Positions 35,719-47,876 of a DNA stretch of 64,000 nucleotides are shown one piece after another; within the stretch, counting starts at the first letter, position 1; each line of letters begins with the position of its first letter. The translations under genes and the position numbers were made by a program. Source of the DNA: Obelidium mucronatum (taxonomy: Eukaryota > Chytridiomycota > Chytridiomycetes > Chytridiales > Chytriomycetaceae); contig JAIVFH010000114.1 in assembly GCA_025765595.1 (NCBI GenBank), forward strand, positions 36,418-100,417, read 5' to 3'. The notes below the pieces were generated by a model. It was not told the origin of the DNA and did no database searches. It saw only the letters and a list, made by a program, of their open reading frames with translations.

Positions 35719-37505
35719 TTATTCATCACCGTCGTCAATCAAAAACTCTTGAATCTTATCACGAAGTGCATCCACTGGAACAGGTTTCGGCGGTGCTGCA
35801 CACGACGTCACACATCCACCGGCATTTGAACAACATGAAGTCTCCGTAAAAACTCCCTTCTTTTGCTTCACCTGTCCCAGAAACCAGTCTCCACCAGGCA
35901 AAACAAAACGCTCCCGAACTTTCGCTTCGCGTCCCACATGCTGGCATCCATAACAGAGTAACGAGTCTGCCGTAGGGCTTGCTTCACTTGGCTGAGAAAC
36001 TTCTGATTTCGGAACGATGGCTTCAGATGTTGAGTCCGCCGGACCAGGGATGATATCAACCAACGAGGAAGTAGTATGAGAAGCACGCCAATTCTGAGAG
36101 CGCGGTTGAATTGGACTGATAAAAAAGAAAATAGAGATACATTTTAATGGAGAAAAAAAAACAATAACATAACTAAATACATACTTTGAACACAGTAAAC
36201 AAACATCTAATCCATCTTGATCCGCTCCAGTTTGAATTTTAAAGGCAGTTCTGGAGACTGTACTCACAGAATGTGGGAAATCCCTTTGAAGCCCTTTCAC
36301 AAAAGCTGGTGGGGAGGCCAACGTTAAAAAAATTAAGAAAGAGAGGGAACAATAAATCTAAAAAAAGGTCTTACAGGCAGCAAGATCTTGAATCGTCATT
36401 TTTGCAACACTCGCACCTTCAGTCCCAACACTCCCAACGACCCCACCAAAAAGCCCCTCACACATTGAAGCTACAGCCGGAAAATGGCTTATCCCGTCCA
36501 ATTCAATCAGTTTCTCTACTTCCGCAAACAAAAGGTCTCTAATAGGTCTGAATGTGATGATTTCTGAATTGGGAACCTTGTATTCACGAGATATCTCGTT
36601 TGGAAGATTGAATCCACCTCCAAGCGCGGTTTGAGTGACAATGATGGATGCGATGGAGGAAGCGTTTAGACCTGTGACGAGCGTTGTGCAGTTGTTTGAG
36701 GTGGCTGTGCGTCGAAGGAGTCGCGTTGTTAAGGTGTGTAGTAATGTGATTGGAGTTGTGGGGTTGGTGGCTGGAACAGTTTGGAATGAGGAGAATAGAC
36801 TCAATGTTTGGGAAACTGAGTCGACAGATCCTTTGGATGTTTGAAGTTTTAGACGCAGCATATCGGACGCTAACAAAAGAGAGGCACCCCATTAAAAAAC
36901 CGCGTCAAAAGCATATGGTAAAAACAGGAAACATACAAGATAAGTCGGCAACCAGAGAATTGTCGAGACTTCCAGTCTCATTCTCAAACGCTGATTCAAG
37001 AGGGACACGAAGAAACTTGAAATTACAAGATTCAACGATCGATTGCATCTTCTTCATATCGTCTTTAACAATCTGTCAGAGGTGCTGCTTGATGAGACAA
37101 ATGCCAGAAGCAAACAAAAACAGTCAACTTGTACCAATCGTCGGTCCTCAGACAAAAGACAAGAATAATCGACAACACACACAATCACAGAAGAGAATCG
37201 AGGAGAAACGTTCTGCTTCAGGTTCTTGTTCAAGAAAGAGTTCATGTAACTCAAGAGCAACGTTGACGAAAGTCCTCCAGACCAAGCAACGCACACTGCT
37301 TCTCCTCGAGGAAGGACAGATCCTTTTGCTGAGAAAGCTTTCGTGAATCGTGCAAACATGTCTGGTTTCAAACAGTCCCTACGAACATGGTCGATTCAGA
37401 TACTCGGGCCAAAGACACGCTTTTTGCACAAACTCACCCGCAATACTCTGACCCTCTCGTTTTAAATACGGCTTCATTCTGGGTGCACTTTTCGCATGTT
37501 GACAT
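35719..37505 (-). CDS. CTU2: Cytoplasmic tRNA 2-thiolation protein 2
   Basis: Ncs2/CTU2, partner of CTU1 in mcm5s2U34 thiolation of tRNA-Lys, -Glu and -Gln in the cytosol. The start is at 37505 with MSTCEKCTQNEAVFKTRGSE, a GTGAGT intron, then CLKPDMFARFTKAF and the PP-loop-like VAWSGGLSSTLLLSYM. Further exons carry ASIASIIVTQTALGGGFNLP, FRPIRDLL and the C-terminal cysteine pairs SLLCYGCQ, SCCSNAGGCVTSC. They end LRDKIQEFLIDDGDE at 35719. It is divergent from the NAA40-like gene, with 67 bp between start codons. Confidence 0.85.
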
Positions 37506-37572
37506 TCTACACTTTATGAAATAAATAAAGATAACAGAAAAAAAAACAAAAAAAAAACAAGAAAACAGATAA

Positions 37573-38454
37573 ATGACCATTGAGAGCGACACCAAACTCG
37601 TCTCAATCGCCAACGACCTCCAGAATAACGATGAAGTCATCAGAACTTTGAATTCACATCTTCCAAACTCCAACGCGTCGCCAGCGGTTTTCCATGTCCT
37701 TTTTCCATTTGCCGATTTACCAAAACCACTGTTTGAGTTTTGCTTCAACTTGGTCAAAAGCAACTTGTACACGCTGTTGAGTATTTTTTTGATTTGCCTT
37801 GTGGAGTTGCAAGGGTGCTCCTCTAACTCTGCTGCCAATCGAACTTTTACCAGGTATGTTGATGCTCAGGATACCGGATGGTCAGACAGGACAAAGAAGA
37901 GAGAAATGAGTGACAAGAACGGTCGATATATTATTGCCTTCAAACGAGCAAGCAATCAGTCCGATGGCAATTCAGAAGCTCCTGTTATTTCATCCGTCAT
38001 TGCTTCCGCCGACTATGTGCCTCATGTATCAGATATCCCACTTGGCTACTTGTATTACGTTTGCTGTATGGAAGATTCATATGATGATCAAGACGGGGGA
38101 ATGGATGGCGATGGAAAAGCTCCTGTAATCTACTGGTACACTACAACTATAGTTTTTGATGTACATTTTGATTAACGCCGCAAGAAACCTCCCAGTATGG
38201 AACTCCAATTGATTCCAGAAGCTCGAAATACAGGCTTGGGATCAATATTCATGAATTTTCACGAGCAAATTGGCTTGTTCTTTGGATTGCGAAAGTCTAT
38301 GCTCACCGTGTTTAAAAAGAATGAGGGGGCAATGCGTTTCTACAAGCGTCTTGGCTATTCGCCGGACAATATTTCACCGTCAATGTGTATGACTGAAAAA
38401 CGGGCAAGTCGCTTTTCTTATGAGATAATGAAAAAGGACCTGAAGCGTCTTTGA
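37573..38454 (+). CDS. NAA40: N-alpha-acetyltransferase 40-like (NatD)
   Basis: GNAT-fold enzyme. NatD acetylates the N-termini of histones H4 and H2A. The ATG at 37573 starts MTIESDTKLVSIANDLQNND. Family features are GWSDRTKKREMSDKNGRYII, LYYVCCMEDSY, and after an intron (about 38131-38194, GTACAC..CCCAG) the acetyl-CoA site MELQLIPEARNTGLGSIFM, SMLTVFKKNEGAMRFYKRLG and YSPDNISPS. A hydrophobic stretch (LLSIFLICLVELQGC) near residue 75 may be a mis-read intron. It ends at 38454, 75 bp before BRE1. Confidence 0.8.
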
Positions 38455-38528
38455 ATTTGTATTGTACAATACTACAATAATAACATTTTTTATTTATTTT
38501 ACTTTATTTTATTTATTTGTTGCATCAA

Positions 38529-41500
38529 ATGAAGCGCCTTTTCCTGCAGCCAAACGCGCAGAGCGGCGCAGCGAAAGCGCCGCGGGCAGAGGCCGACGAC
38601 GCTGACAGCGACTTTGATGTGCGCAGCCGGCTGGCGGACGCGGTGCGAGTCTCTTTCGTTCTTTCGCTGTTTCGTCTTTGCTCAAACAAAAACAAAACCA
38701 AAACCAAATCAACTAAAAACAACGCCTAAAACATCGCAGGACGCCACGGTCGCATTTACAAAGAACGCAATCTACCGCCGCATGCTCGAGTACCGCCGCC
38801 TGCACAGCGAGGCCGTGGCGCGCGCGCAGGCGCTGGAAGACAGGCAGCGCGACTTCGACGGGTGCGTGCGCGCATTCGTGCTGGCGCTGGGCCAGGTGTG
38901 TGTGGGCGTCGTGTGGGGCAAAACAACAACAAACAAACAACAATAACTGCAACTGCGCCAAATATTCACAGATTTCTACCGATCTATCCATAATACCCGG
39001 GCTGGACCTAAAGGCGGGCGGCGCCATCAACTCTGGTGGGCTTGTTTTCGCTTTTTTTCTGGCTGAGCTGGGGCTAATCCCACATATCCTTCAAGATTCA
39101 TCATTTGTGACTGCAATATTACAAGGCGCGGCACCAACTACAATCAACCAGTCCCTGGATTCTATCCGGTCCAATTTATCACAATCTATCGCGAAGGTCG
39201 CTTCTTTGATGTCATCGACTGGGGCACCTGGTGGTGAGCAGCTTGACAGGCTACGGTCTCAATGCCATACACTTTCTTCCGAGGTACGAATTTTCAGCAG
39301 ATACATATTATAATTTCTCAGCTTCATTCGTGTTTTTGTCCTTTACATCAATTTTGGTAGAACACGGACCTTAAAACAACAAACGCTTTTCAATCCAATC
39401 AAATTCAAGAACTGCTCACGGAACTTGAAACTGTTAAAGCTGCCAAAATTGTATCAGACCGCAAGTATGATCGACTTCGTTTGGCCGCGGATCCTGTACC
39501 GACACAACAGCCGAATGGATCCTCACAACAGCAACAACAACATAATCAACAAGGAGCAATACTTGGATCGGCGGGATCAAGCAGTACATCGCTCATTGCA
39601 AATGAGGCGGACGCAGCTTCTATGGCAGCATCGGCCGCCGCTTCAAGTGAATGGGAACTCCTCTGTCAATCCCGGCTAAAAGAAATTGAACAACTGACTG
39701 CTCAAAACCTGGAACTATCGCAACAATTTGAATCGTACAAAATCAACAATGTGAGAATTCTGTGGATTGGAAGAATTCATTTCTAGTTTTTCCTTACGGA
39801 CCGAAATTCTGAAAAATAATGCTTTAGGGATTCCAACAGGGGGAACCACTGGTTCGCCAGTCCGTCGTATTGGGATTGGAAGCGCGGTTGGAACAGGCGA
39901 ATCAATCATCTCTGCTGTATAAAAAACGCGCCGATGATTTACAAATTGAATTGTCTGAATTAAAAGCGGATCAAAGGAAATTCATGGATTCCATCGAGGT
40001 TTGCATTTTTCATCATTTTCGGGTCACGTTATTATCAGCTCAGAAGCTTTTCGGGATTAGAGTGAAGAACTTGCTCGCAGGAAAGTTCTTGAAAACGAAC
40101 TCAAAAAGATGGAAACGGATCTAGCACGAGTTCGAACGCATCGCGACAATTTAGCAGAACAAGCGCAACTGCAAAAAGAAAAGGACGCGTTTGAAGTGCA
40201 TCAGCACAAGGAAGTTATGTTTTTAGCTGGATCACAAAAGGTTTTTTTGGGGGGTTGTTTCTTTCATGGGGATGTACTGATGGACACTTTTTTTTTTGTT
40301 AGAGTAAAATTCAAGAGCTGGAGAGTAAAATCGAACGGTTAAAAATGAAGCTCGTGGCCAATGATGCAGACTCATTTCTTCGTGAGTTCTTTCTGGGCGG
40401 AGAAGAAGGAGAGGCAATGGAAACCGACGAAAATGTATTCTCGGAACTGAAGAAGCGACTCGAGTATGCTTATTTTTTTTCAATTCGGCCGCTGTTTCCT
40501 TAGAACCGGTTGTTAACTTTTACGAAATAATCAGTGCCTCTGAAGCAAAGGCAAATGAACTGGAACGCCTTTTGAGATCCTTTGAAAATGCGACCCGAGA
40601 CATGCGCGAAAAACAAGAAGTTTTGTTTTCTGAAAGCTCCTTGAGATCTGAACTAGAAAGAGTTCGAGCAGAGTTGGCCTCCTTGAACCCGGAAGCGAGT
40701 AAAACTGTTGCTGATTTGGAAGTGAAGATTGAACTTTACCAAAAGGTTATTTTTTTCTTTGCTGCTAAAGTTGTGGGCTTTGCTCATGCCTCTTTTTTCT
40801 TCGCGATTGTTGTTTAGAGTGAAGCTCGCTTGATTCAAGAAATCGAAATGCTTTCTGCAGCATGGACTGATTTGGAAACCCAAAATCAACGGAAGGTGTT
40901 TAATCTCGCTGAGAAGGAAGACCAAATCATAAAGTTGATTAGTGAGGTATGTGCAAGTATGAGATGCAATTATATATTTTTTTTCTGTCTTTAATCTGTT
41001 CGTCCCTATTATGCAGCGAACCAAGTTTGATCAAAAGTGTGAACGGCTTACAAAGGAACGAAATATGATCAATAACCAAGTAATTGCTCTGAAAAGGCAA
41101 TCAGAACGGCAACTGGAACAGATTCGAAAACTCGAAGAACGCGAGCGTGGTCTTAATGTTCAATTGGTGCGTTTTAGAGAGAGGGATGTCAGGTTGCTTT
41201 TGCCATAATTTTTTCTGTCTTTTAGCAAGCACTGGAAAAAGAGTTGGCGACAAAAACTGTAGCTGCAGATGTACATCGGCGGAAAGTCACTGAGCTGAAT
41301 CAGAAACAATCTGATTTGGTTGAGAAACTAGATAAACTGCATGCAAAGTTTACGGAGGTAAATGCCGAAATTTCGCAACCACACAGATGAGAGACATTAA
41401 AAACGCATTTTTTTTCAACCAAGGCTGAACGCGTATTAGGAGATAAGATGAAACAGTTGGCAGAGGAATCGCATACCCAAAAACGACTTTTGGAGAAGAT

Positions 41501-41834
41501 TGATGTTTTAAAGAAGCGGCTTGACAATCAGCCAAAGACGAGTGAAATGGCTGACTCTCATCTTCAGCAAGAAAACGAAGATCTCAAGGTTTGGCAGAAG
41601 CCTTGTTGTTTTTCCCTTTATTTTGTTGTGTTGTTCTGAAATATTACTTTACCCACACAGCTTTTAGTTAAATGTTCAAGTTGCAGCAACAATTTTAAAT
41701 CTCATATTCTCTTGAAATGTATGCACACATTTTGCAAGACTTGTTTGGATGATTTGGTAAATTCGCGGCAGCGAAAGTGTCCAAAGTGTGGGATTGGATT
41801 TGGGCAAGGAGATATTAAGCCCTTTTACTTATGA
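38529..41834 (+). CDS. BRE1: E3 ubiquitin-protein ligase BRE1
   Basis: RING E3 that, with Rad6, monoubiquitylates histone H2B. The ATG at 38529 (MKRLFLQPNAQSGAAKAPRA) lies in a GC-rich first exon. A dozen or so short introns follow. The body is continuous coiled coil (for example KALEKELATKTVAADVHRRK, KQLAEESHTQKRLLEKIDVL). The last exon carries a C3HC4 RING of BRE1 type: CSSCNNNFKSHILLKCMHTF, CKTCLDDLVNSRQRKCPKCG, ending GQGDIKPFYL at 41834, the invariant BRE1 C-terminus. Confidence 0.88.
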
Positions 41835-41942
41835 TTGATGATTTTTTTATACACGACTATATTATATGGCAGGGGGCCTTCTTGATGAGATGGGGTGGGG
41901 ATTTAAATTCGTTGAAAATAAAAAGAAAAGACTTGATAAAAA

Positions 41943-42923
41943 ATGTCTGACTATGAAAGCGGAGCAGAAGAAGTAGACGGATTCGAATGCAGAGGTAAAT
42001 CTAGCTGAATCCGCCTCAATCCATCACCTGAATTGCATCATCAGCCGAGTTTAAAGCCCTCTTGGACCGGATCTCAACATCCCAACAAATCATTGCCCAA
42101 CTGTCTGGCTTTGCCCTGAAGCGACCACACCGACCGCACGCAACCATCTTGTTCCAAGTCATTCGAGAACGTATTTCAACAACATCGACGCTGAACCGGC
42201 TGCCATTCTTGTACATTTTGGATTCAATCTGTCAAAAGCGGCAGAAGGAATGGATCAAACTTGTTGGAGGAGCGTTGATTGATATTGTGGCTGAAATCGT
42301 GCCGGATAAGGAACCTGTGAATGCAGCTCAGGTTAAGAAGGTAAACTTGAGATCTTTTTTAAAGCAACCTCACCAACAAACAATTGATTACAACCAAAAA
42401 AAAACAAAACACAAACAACAACAACAGTGCATCAAAGCCTGGAAAGCCAGATCTATTTTCCCAGCAGAAAGTCTTTCTTTACTGGAAACCAGAATAAATG
42501 AGTTATTGTCTCGGGCGCCTGCAATCGCGTAAGCAGTACTTGTCCATTGTTTTTTTCTCCTTTACCACTCACACAAAAAACAGGCCTGCAGAACGGACAT
42601 TCACGTCAAAAGAAATCATGCGACGGATAGAAGAAGACCGCGACCGGCATAAAAAAGCTCGCGAGGAAGGATGGTACCGACCTGATCCATCTTACGATGA
42701 CCCACATGCACCTGTCCCGCGATCTGGTTCGAAACAGAGGAGTAGTTCTGTAGGCAGTGGGTCTCGGGGATCGGGGTCCGCTGCTGGCGGTGTTGGAATG
42801 AGGGATGAATTCAGTGAAGCTTGGGATAAGATTCCGGCTCCTTCTTTAGAGGGAGATCGCGAATGGGATTTGATGAAGGAAGATTTGGATCGGTTTGATG
42901 CTGAACATGGTGGATATGTATAA
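41943..42923 (+). CDS. CTK3: CID-domain protein, CTD kinase gamma (CTK3)-like
   Basis: MSDYESGAEEVDGFECRG, then an intron to about 42043 (acceptor CATCATCAG) and a CID-like helical bundle: FKALLDRISTSQQIIAQLSG, ILFQVIRERISTTSTLNRLP, FLYILDSICQKRQ. The bundle continues across an intron (42341-42428) with CIKAWKARSIFPAESLSLLE. A third intron leads to the CTK3-typical basic helix MRRIEEDRDRHKKAREEGW and a Ser/Gly-rich acidic tail. CTK3 is the gamma subunit of the RNA polymerase II CTD kinase CTDK-I. RPRD-type proteins are the main alternative. Confidence 0.72.
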
Positions 42924-43165
42924 TAAAAAAAAAAAACTTGTAATTGCAAACACAATTTGTGGCTGTCTTATGCATCTCGCGATTGACAAGCTCGGGGTTT
43001 ACTCTTTTGGGTTTTTATAGCACAAAATTGTGTTTCAAGTGGTGCCAACCTTCCAAATATGACTCCTTAGCGAAATTGGACTTCAGTTCATATGATTTTT
43101 CAGTTGGAATCATAAATGATTTCCCTAACTCAGACTAATATGACTCCTTTAACTTTGAGTAACAT

Positions 43166-43237
43166 GACTCCTTGGCGCAACGGTAGCGCGTTCGTCTCCA
43201 AAGCGAAAGGTTGCGCGTTCAAATCGCGTAGGGGTCA
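43166..43237 (+). tRNA. tRNA-Trp(CCA)
   Basis: The acceptor GACTCCT pairs (with wobble) with AGGGGTC. The D arm is GGCGCAACGGTAGCGCG, the anticodon arm TTCGT-CTCCAAA-GCGAA (CCA), and the T arm GCGCG-TTCAAAT-CGCGT. No intron. The leading ATGACTCCTT decamer also occurs twice just upstream (about 43060 and 43139). Confidence 0.92.
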
Positions 43238-43540
43238 GACAGTGTTTTGGACTTGTAACAGACGAGACTCTTAAGATGGTGTTTGCCATGCAAAGCAAAG
43301 AGCGACTGTTACGAAACTGTTAATTGTTGGTAGACTGGCGTTTGCAGACCGATTGCCGTTTACGGAGAATACTGCGCCAGAGAGGACTACGTGCATGCAG
43401 TCTGTGCATGTTGCTTCTTTCAACAAGTTGCAGAATGTGAAGAGTATGGATCAATATTTTGTGAATGAAAGAAAGGGCCCTTGGCGCGTGGGGGTCAGAC
43501 CTTCTCCTTCATAAAAAAAAACTTCCGCAAATTCAAAGGA

Positions 43541-45525
43541 ATGCCACCACAAGTTCCATGCCACTTCTTCCGCACGGCAAGAGGATGCCGTGCTGGCGAT
43601 CGATGCCGCTTCGTTCATGAAACTCCTGTTATTGCAACACCGGAAACCACTGGGGAACCCAGAGAACGCAACGCCACCCAACTTGAACTACTCCCACCAC
43701 AAAATAATGAAGGAGACAAGGACGAGTTTGGACCCCTCAACACTATCGAGCCATACATTCTCCACAACCGTCTATCCCACAAACTCGGCCTCCAAACCCT
43801 CCAAAACGAAGCCCTTGCCAAAAACCCACGCGCAACACTCCACCAAGTGATGCCTCCCATCCACAAGAAAATGTTCAAACGCATCAAGGAATACGCTGAA
43901 TCCACTTCTGACCCCGTTGGCTGGCACCTCTTGGCAACCTATTATCAGTCCGGTTTTCATGGACCTCGAGACCCCCAAAAGGCCATTGAATGGTTCCGTC
44001 GTGCTGCTGATGCAGAGTGTGTCGGTGCCATGCACGATCTCGCACTTTGTTACAATACTGGGGCGGGTGTGCTAGAGAACCAGAGCACTGCGTTTGGGTG
44101 GTTCAAGAAGGCCGCGGAGGGTGGGTATCATCAGTCTCAATTGTATGTGGGGTTACGTTATTTGCAAGGAAATGGGGTCGGTGTGGATATGGAGGCTGCC
44201 GTTGAGTGGATCAAGAAGGCACGTGATGGAGGTTTGTTTTTGTGTCATGTTAAAAATTCCTCCGCCTTTCGGTGCTCACAAACTTTTATAGGAAACGAGC
44301 AAGCGGGAGAGTTTTTGAGTATGTACTCGGATGATGACGATGATAGTGACGAAGATGAGGACGAGGAGGATGACGAAGTTGGGTCCAAGGATGACTCCAA
44401 CGGTGGTAGTGAATCTGAAGTCGATCTCGTCTTACGTTTGATGGGTCTTGCAAATAGTGAAGGTTTGAGTGATGGTGTGATGAGGATGCAAGCAGTGATG
44501 GAAAAATTGGATTTCGGCTCCATTGCCCAGTTTCACCACGAAAACCCACACCTTTCCCGCGAGGATATTCTTCAAAGCCGACTTGCACAACAAATGCAGA
44601 TTCTTGCGGATGAAGGAGATCCCTTTGGCCTTCACCAAATGTCAGTGTTCTACTCTAACGGAAGCGCTGGAATCACCAAAGACCCCAAGAAAGCATTCGA
44701 GCTGAACAAGGAAGCTTCTGAAAAGGGATACCTCGCAGCAACACACGACCTGGCTCTTTGCTACCTCAACGGAGAAGGCGTTCAGAAGAATTCTAAACGA
44801 TCTGTGGAGCTCCTAACGATAGCGGCTGAAGGGGGATTTGTAATTTCGCAGCTTTCTCTTGCAAACAGATTGCTTGCTGGGGAAGGTGTGAAGCAAGATG
44901 AGAAGCTTGGATTCTCGTGGGTCAAAAGGGCAGCAGATGCTATTCTTTGGGTTTTTCTGAGCTTCGATATTTATTCAAACTTTGGATAGGGTACCTCAAT
45001 GCAATCTTCACGTTGGGTAAATGCCACTGGAACGGTCACGGAACATCACAAGACTACAACCTTGGTGTTCAATACTTTAAAGACGCAGCTTCAAAAGGAG
45101 ATAGTGAATCCAGCTTTTATCTCGGCCTCGCGTATGAAAACGGATTGGGTGGCTGCAAGAAAGACGCAGAAAGGGCATACCAGAGTTTTTTGGCTTGCGC
45201 AGAAGGCGAGCCAAACAAGGCCACACAAAACGCCATGTACAACTTGGGTGTTTTGTGCTTCAACAAGGTAACATCCACCGGAAGAAAATCCGATGCTACT
45301 GGGTGGTTTGAAGAGGCTGGGACTCCTCCGGCGCTTTATGTTCTTGGGTTCATGTATCGACTTGGGAATGGCGTGAGAAAAAATGGGAATCTGTCGCAAC
45401 AGTATTTTATGCGCGCATTTATGAATGGATACATGCCTGCTGCCGTTGCATTGAGCAACACTCGTGCCAGAATGCCTGCTCTTGGAACTCTTGCTTGCTG
45501 TTGCAATGCAATTTGTGGCCATTGA
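43541..45525 (+). CDS. CCCH zinc-finger protein with Sel1-like repeats
   Basis: The ATG at 43541 starts MPPQVPCHFFRTARGCRAGD. The spacing C-x8-C-x5-C-x3-H (CHFFRTARGCRAGDRCRFVH) is a CCCH finger of the RNA-binding type. Ten or so Sel1-like (TPR-type) repeats follow, for example GFHGPRDPQKAIEWFRRAAD, GAGVLENQSTAFGWFKKAAE, GEGVQKNSKRSVELLTIAAE and GHGTSQDYNLGVQYFKDAAS. A poly-Asp/Glu segment near 44340 separates two repeat groups. Introns lie at about 44232-44292 (in frame) and near 44960. It may be a scaffold for RNA or ER quality-control complexes; the real role is unknown. The combination of finger and Sel1 repeats is unusual. Confidence 0.75.
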
Positions 45526-45822
45526 TTTGTCCGTCTTTGAAGTTGCAGTCTTGATTTTCACATTTTCGTTATTTGGCTGTTTATTTTTGCTGCTGCAACA
45601 TGAGTTTCAAGAAGTGTTTTCTGAGATAGGCTCGGTCCAAGTCTGCTGGAAGGCAGCGCCATAGAGGGTGATAGCCCCGTAGGATCCTGCTTCTATTTCT
45701 TTATGAGGCATTCCTCTTCTTCGTTTCTATTCAATACAATATTACAAATTTGAGTGCATGGATTGATAATGTTCTATGATTTGGGGTAACAAGCATAATT
45801 CAATAGGTGATTGGGTCAAAAC

Positions 45823-45903
45823 GACAACGGCAGGATTTGAACCTGCGCTCCCAGAGGGAAGTAGATTTCTAGTCTACCGCCTTAACCGCTCGGCCACGTT
45901 GTT
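45823..45903 (-). tRNA. tRNA-Ser(AGA)
   Basis: The minus strand has the class II form. The D arm is GCCGAGCGGTTAAGGC, the anticodon arm GTAGA-CTAGAAA-TCTAC (AGA), the long variable arm TTCCCTCTGGGAGC, and the T arm GCAGG-TTCAAAT-CCTGC. Six of seven acceptor pairs form and the first is A-C. No intron. Confidence 0.88.
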
Positions 45904-46111
45904 ATGTTTTCTTTGAAAGATAATGGTGTATATATTGATAGTTTGTTTAAAATAAGTAAGTTTGACAGCTTAAAATCAAGCAAATTTCCTTTAATAAGCT
46001 GCGACTTACTTAGTCATTGCTTCTTGATACCTGACCTCCGTATCAACAAACTTGGAACTATTGTTCTTAAGAATGCACTTTTTTGACTCCGTTTAAAAAT
46101 TACTTCAAGCA

Positions 46112-47622
46112 ATGGCGTTTGTCTGGCACACTGCCAGCCGACTGGACGCGGCGATCGCGGAGTCGCTCGAGGGCAACAAGCCGCTGGTTGTCCTCGTCGG
46201 CAACGGCGGCGCGGAGACGGGGCAGCTGCAGACGCAGTTCGAGCGAGTCGTGCTCGGCGAGGCGCGCGCGGGGGCCGGCGGCGTGGTGCTGCTGTCGCTG
46301 GGCGCGGCGCCGGCGGCGGCGGCGCAGTTTGCGGCGGTGTTTGCGTTTCCGCGCGGCGCGGTGCCGGCGCTGCACGCGGTCGTCGGCGGCGCGCGGACGG
46401 GTTTTGTGCGCTGGCCGACGAGCGACGCCGGCCTGCGCGCGTTCGGCGCGGCGCACCTGGGGCTCCGTCCGGCGGCAGCGGGCGAAGAGACGCTGACGCT
46501 GGCCATCAAACTGTCGCATTCGGTCAACCCCGTCAAGGCACAGTTCAACCCCGCTGACTCTCTGAGTGTCGTTCGGCAGTACATTATTAAGGCGGGCTTT
46601 GTTGCAGACTTTGATCTGGTTCAGCCCTACCCGCTGAAAGTGTTTAGTCTGGAGGAAGAGGCGTCTTTAACTCTGGCTAGTCTTGGTTTTCCTAAAAGTG
46701 GTGGCTCTCTGGTTGTCAAGAAAAAGGAATATCGTACGCGCAAGATTGTGGATTCTTCGGTTGCAGAGAAACAGGGCAGTACTAGTGTCGTGAACACAGT
46801 TAAACCAGCCCCCATGTAAGACAAAACCTTCCATCGCGTCTTGTTTTTGTGGAAATGAATTCGTGCTGCCATTGTCGGTGGATCTATTTTCGTTGAGTCG
46901 TTGGATATGGAGAAACCCACTCACCACAATGTTTCATTATTTAGCTACGATTCTTCCGCCCTATCCATCAGAATGCCTGATGGATCCAATATTCGTTCCA
47001 AATTCGCTGCATCGGACACTCTTGCCTCTGTCCGCGAGTTTATTAAGCAAACTTTGGCCTCCACTTCATCCATTGCCGCTTTCGAAATCGTACAAGTCCA
47101 CCCAAGCAGGTTTTTTTCTATTTCTGATGAGGAAAGGAGTTTGAAAGGTGAGCCCAGATTTCACTCTGATTTAATATTGCATTCTAGTTTATAACGTCCA
47201 CATAACGTGCTATTATTTGCCAATAAGATCTCGACCTCCTTCCATCTGCATCCCTCCTTGTCAAATTCTCTTTGTCTCAATCAAGCGCATATCCAGCATC
47301 TTCTTCAGGAATAGTATCGACTCTGTTGACACCTTTCCAGATTTTATTCTCGTGGATTTCCCTCTTGTTCATCTGGCTTTCATCTCAATTACGCGCTCGC
47401 ACACCATCTTCCCAACAACGTGCAACTCTGACTGGTGATCATCCACAACAACAAAGTGCATCAAATACAGTAAACGATGCAAGAGCCGCCGCTGAGAAAC
47501 GAAATGAATCCAGATTCAAATCAATGGCTGATTTAAACCGTGAAAAGGAGGAAAAAGCGGCTGGAAAGGACTCCAAGAAGGAGAGTTCATATAATGGGAA
47601 TTCAACTGCTCAAGATTTTTGA
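46112..47622 (+). CDS. UBXN4: UBXN4/erasin-like protein with two UBX domains
   Basis: An ER-membrane Cdc48/p97 cofactor in ER-associated degradation. The ATG at 46112 opens a UAS/thioredoxin-like domain in a very GC-rich exon (KPLVVLVGNGGAETGQLQTQ). Then comes a first UBX domain (LTLAIKLSHSVNPVKAQFNP, DFDLVQPYPLKVFSLEEEAS). A donor GTAAGA at 46816 and an acceptor ATTTAG at 46946 join in phase to a second UBX domain (SALSIRMPDGSNIRSKFAAS, FEIVQVHPSRFFSISDEERS, LDLLPSASLLVKF). Another intron lies at about 47149-47226. The tail holds a membrane segment (LFSWISLLFIWLSS) and ends SYNGNSTAQDF, like the human WNGNSTQQM end. The human homologue has one UBX domain. Confidence 0.8.
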
Positions 47623-47794
47623 ACCAAAAAAGAATTTTAAAAAAAGTGTATGCTTGTGACTCTTTTTTTTTAACAAAATTAATGTTGAAGTATGACTGAC
47701 CACTGGAATTCAAAGTGATTAAGAGAGATGCAGACGTAGCCCGTTTTCTGAAAAATTGAGCTACTTGTATTACTAAGTCACAAAGTGTTCATAT

Positions 47795-47876
47795 GGGCAG
47801 ATGGCCGAGCGGTCTAAGGCGCTGCACTCAAGTTGCAGTCTAGTAATAGGCGTGGGTTCGAATCCCACTCTGCTCA
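47795..47876 (+). tRNA. tRNA-Leu(CAA)
   Basis: Class II tRNA. The acceptor GGGCAGA pairs with TCTGCTC, the D arm is GGCCGAGCGGTCTAAGGC, the anticodon arm CTGCA-CTCAAGT-TGCAG (CAA), the variable arm TCTAGTAATAGGC, and the T arm GTGGG-TTCGAAT-CCCAC. No intron is seen. Confidence 0.92.
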
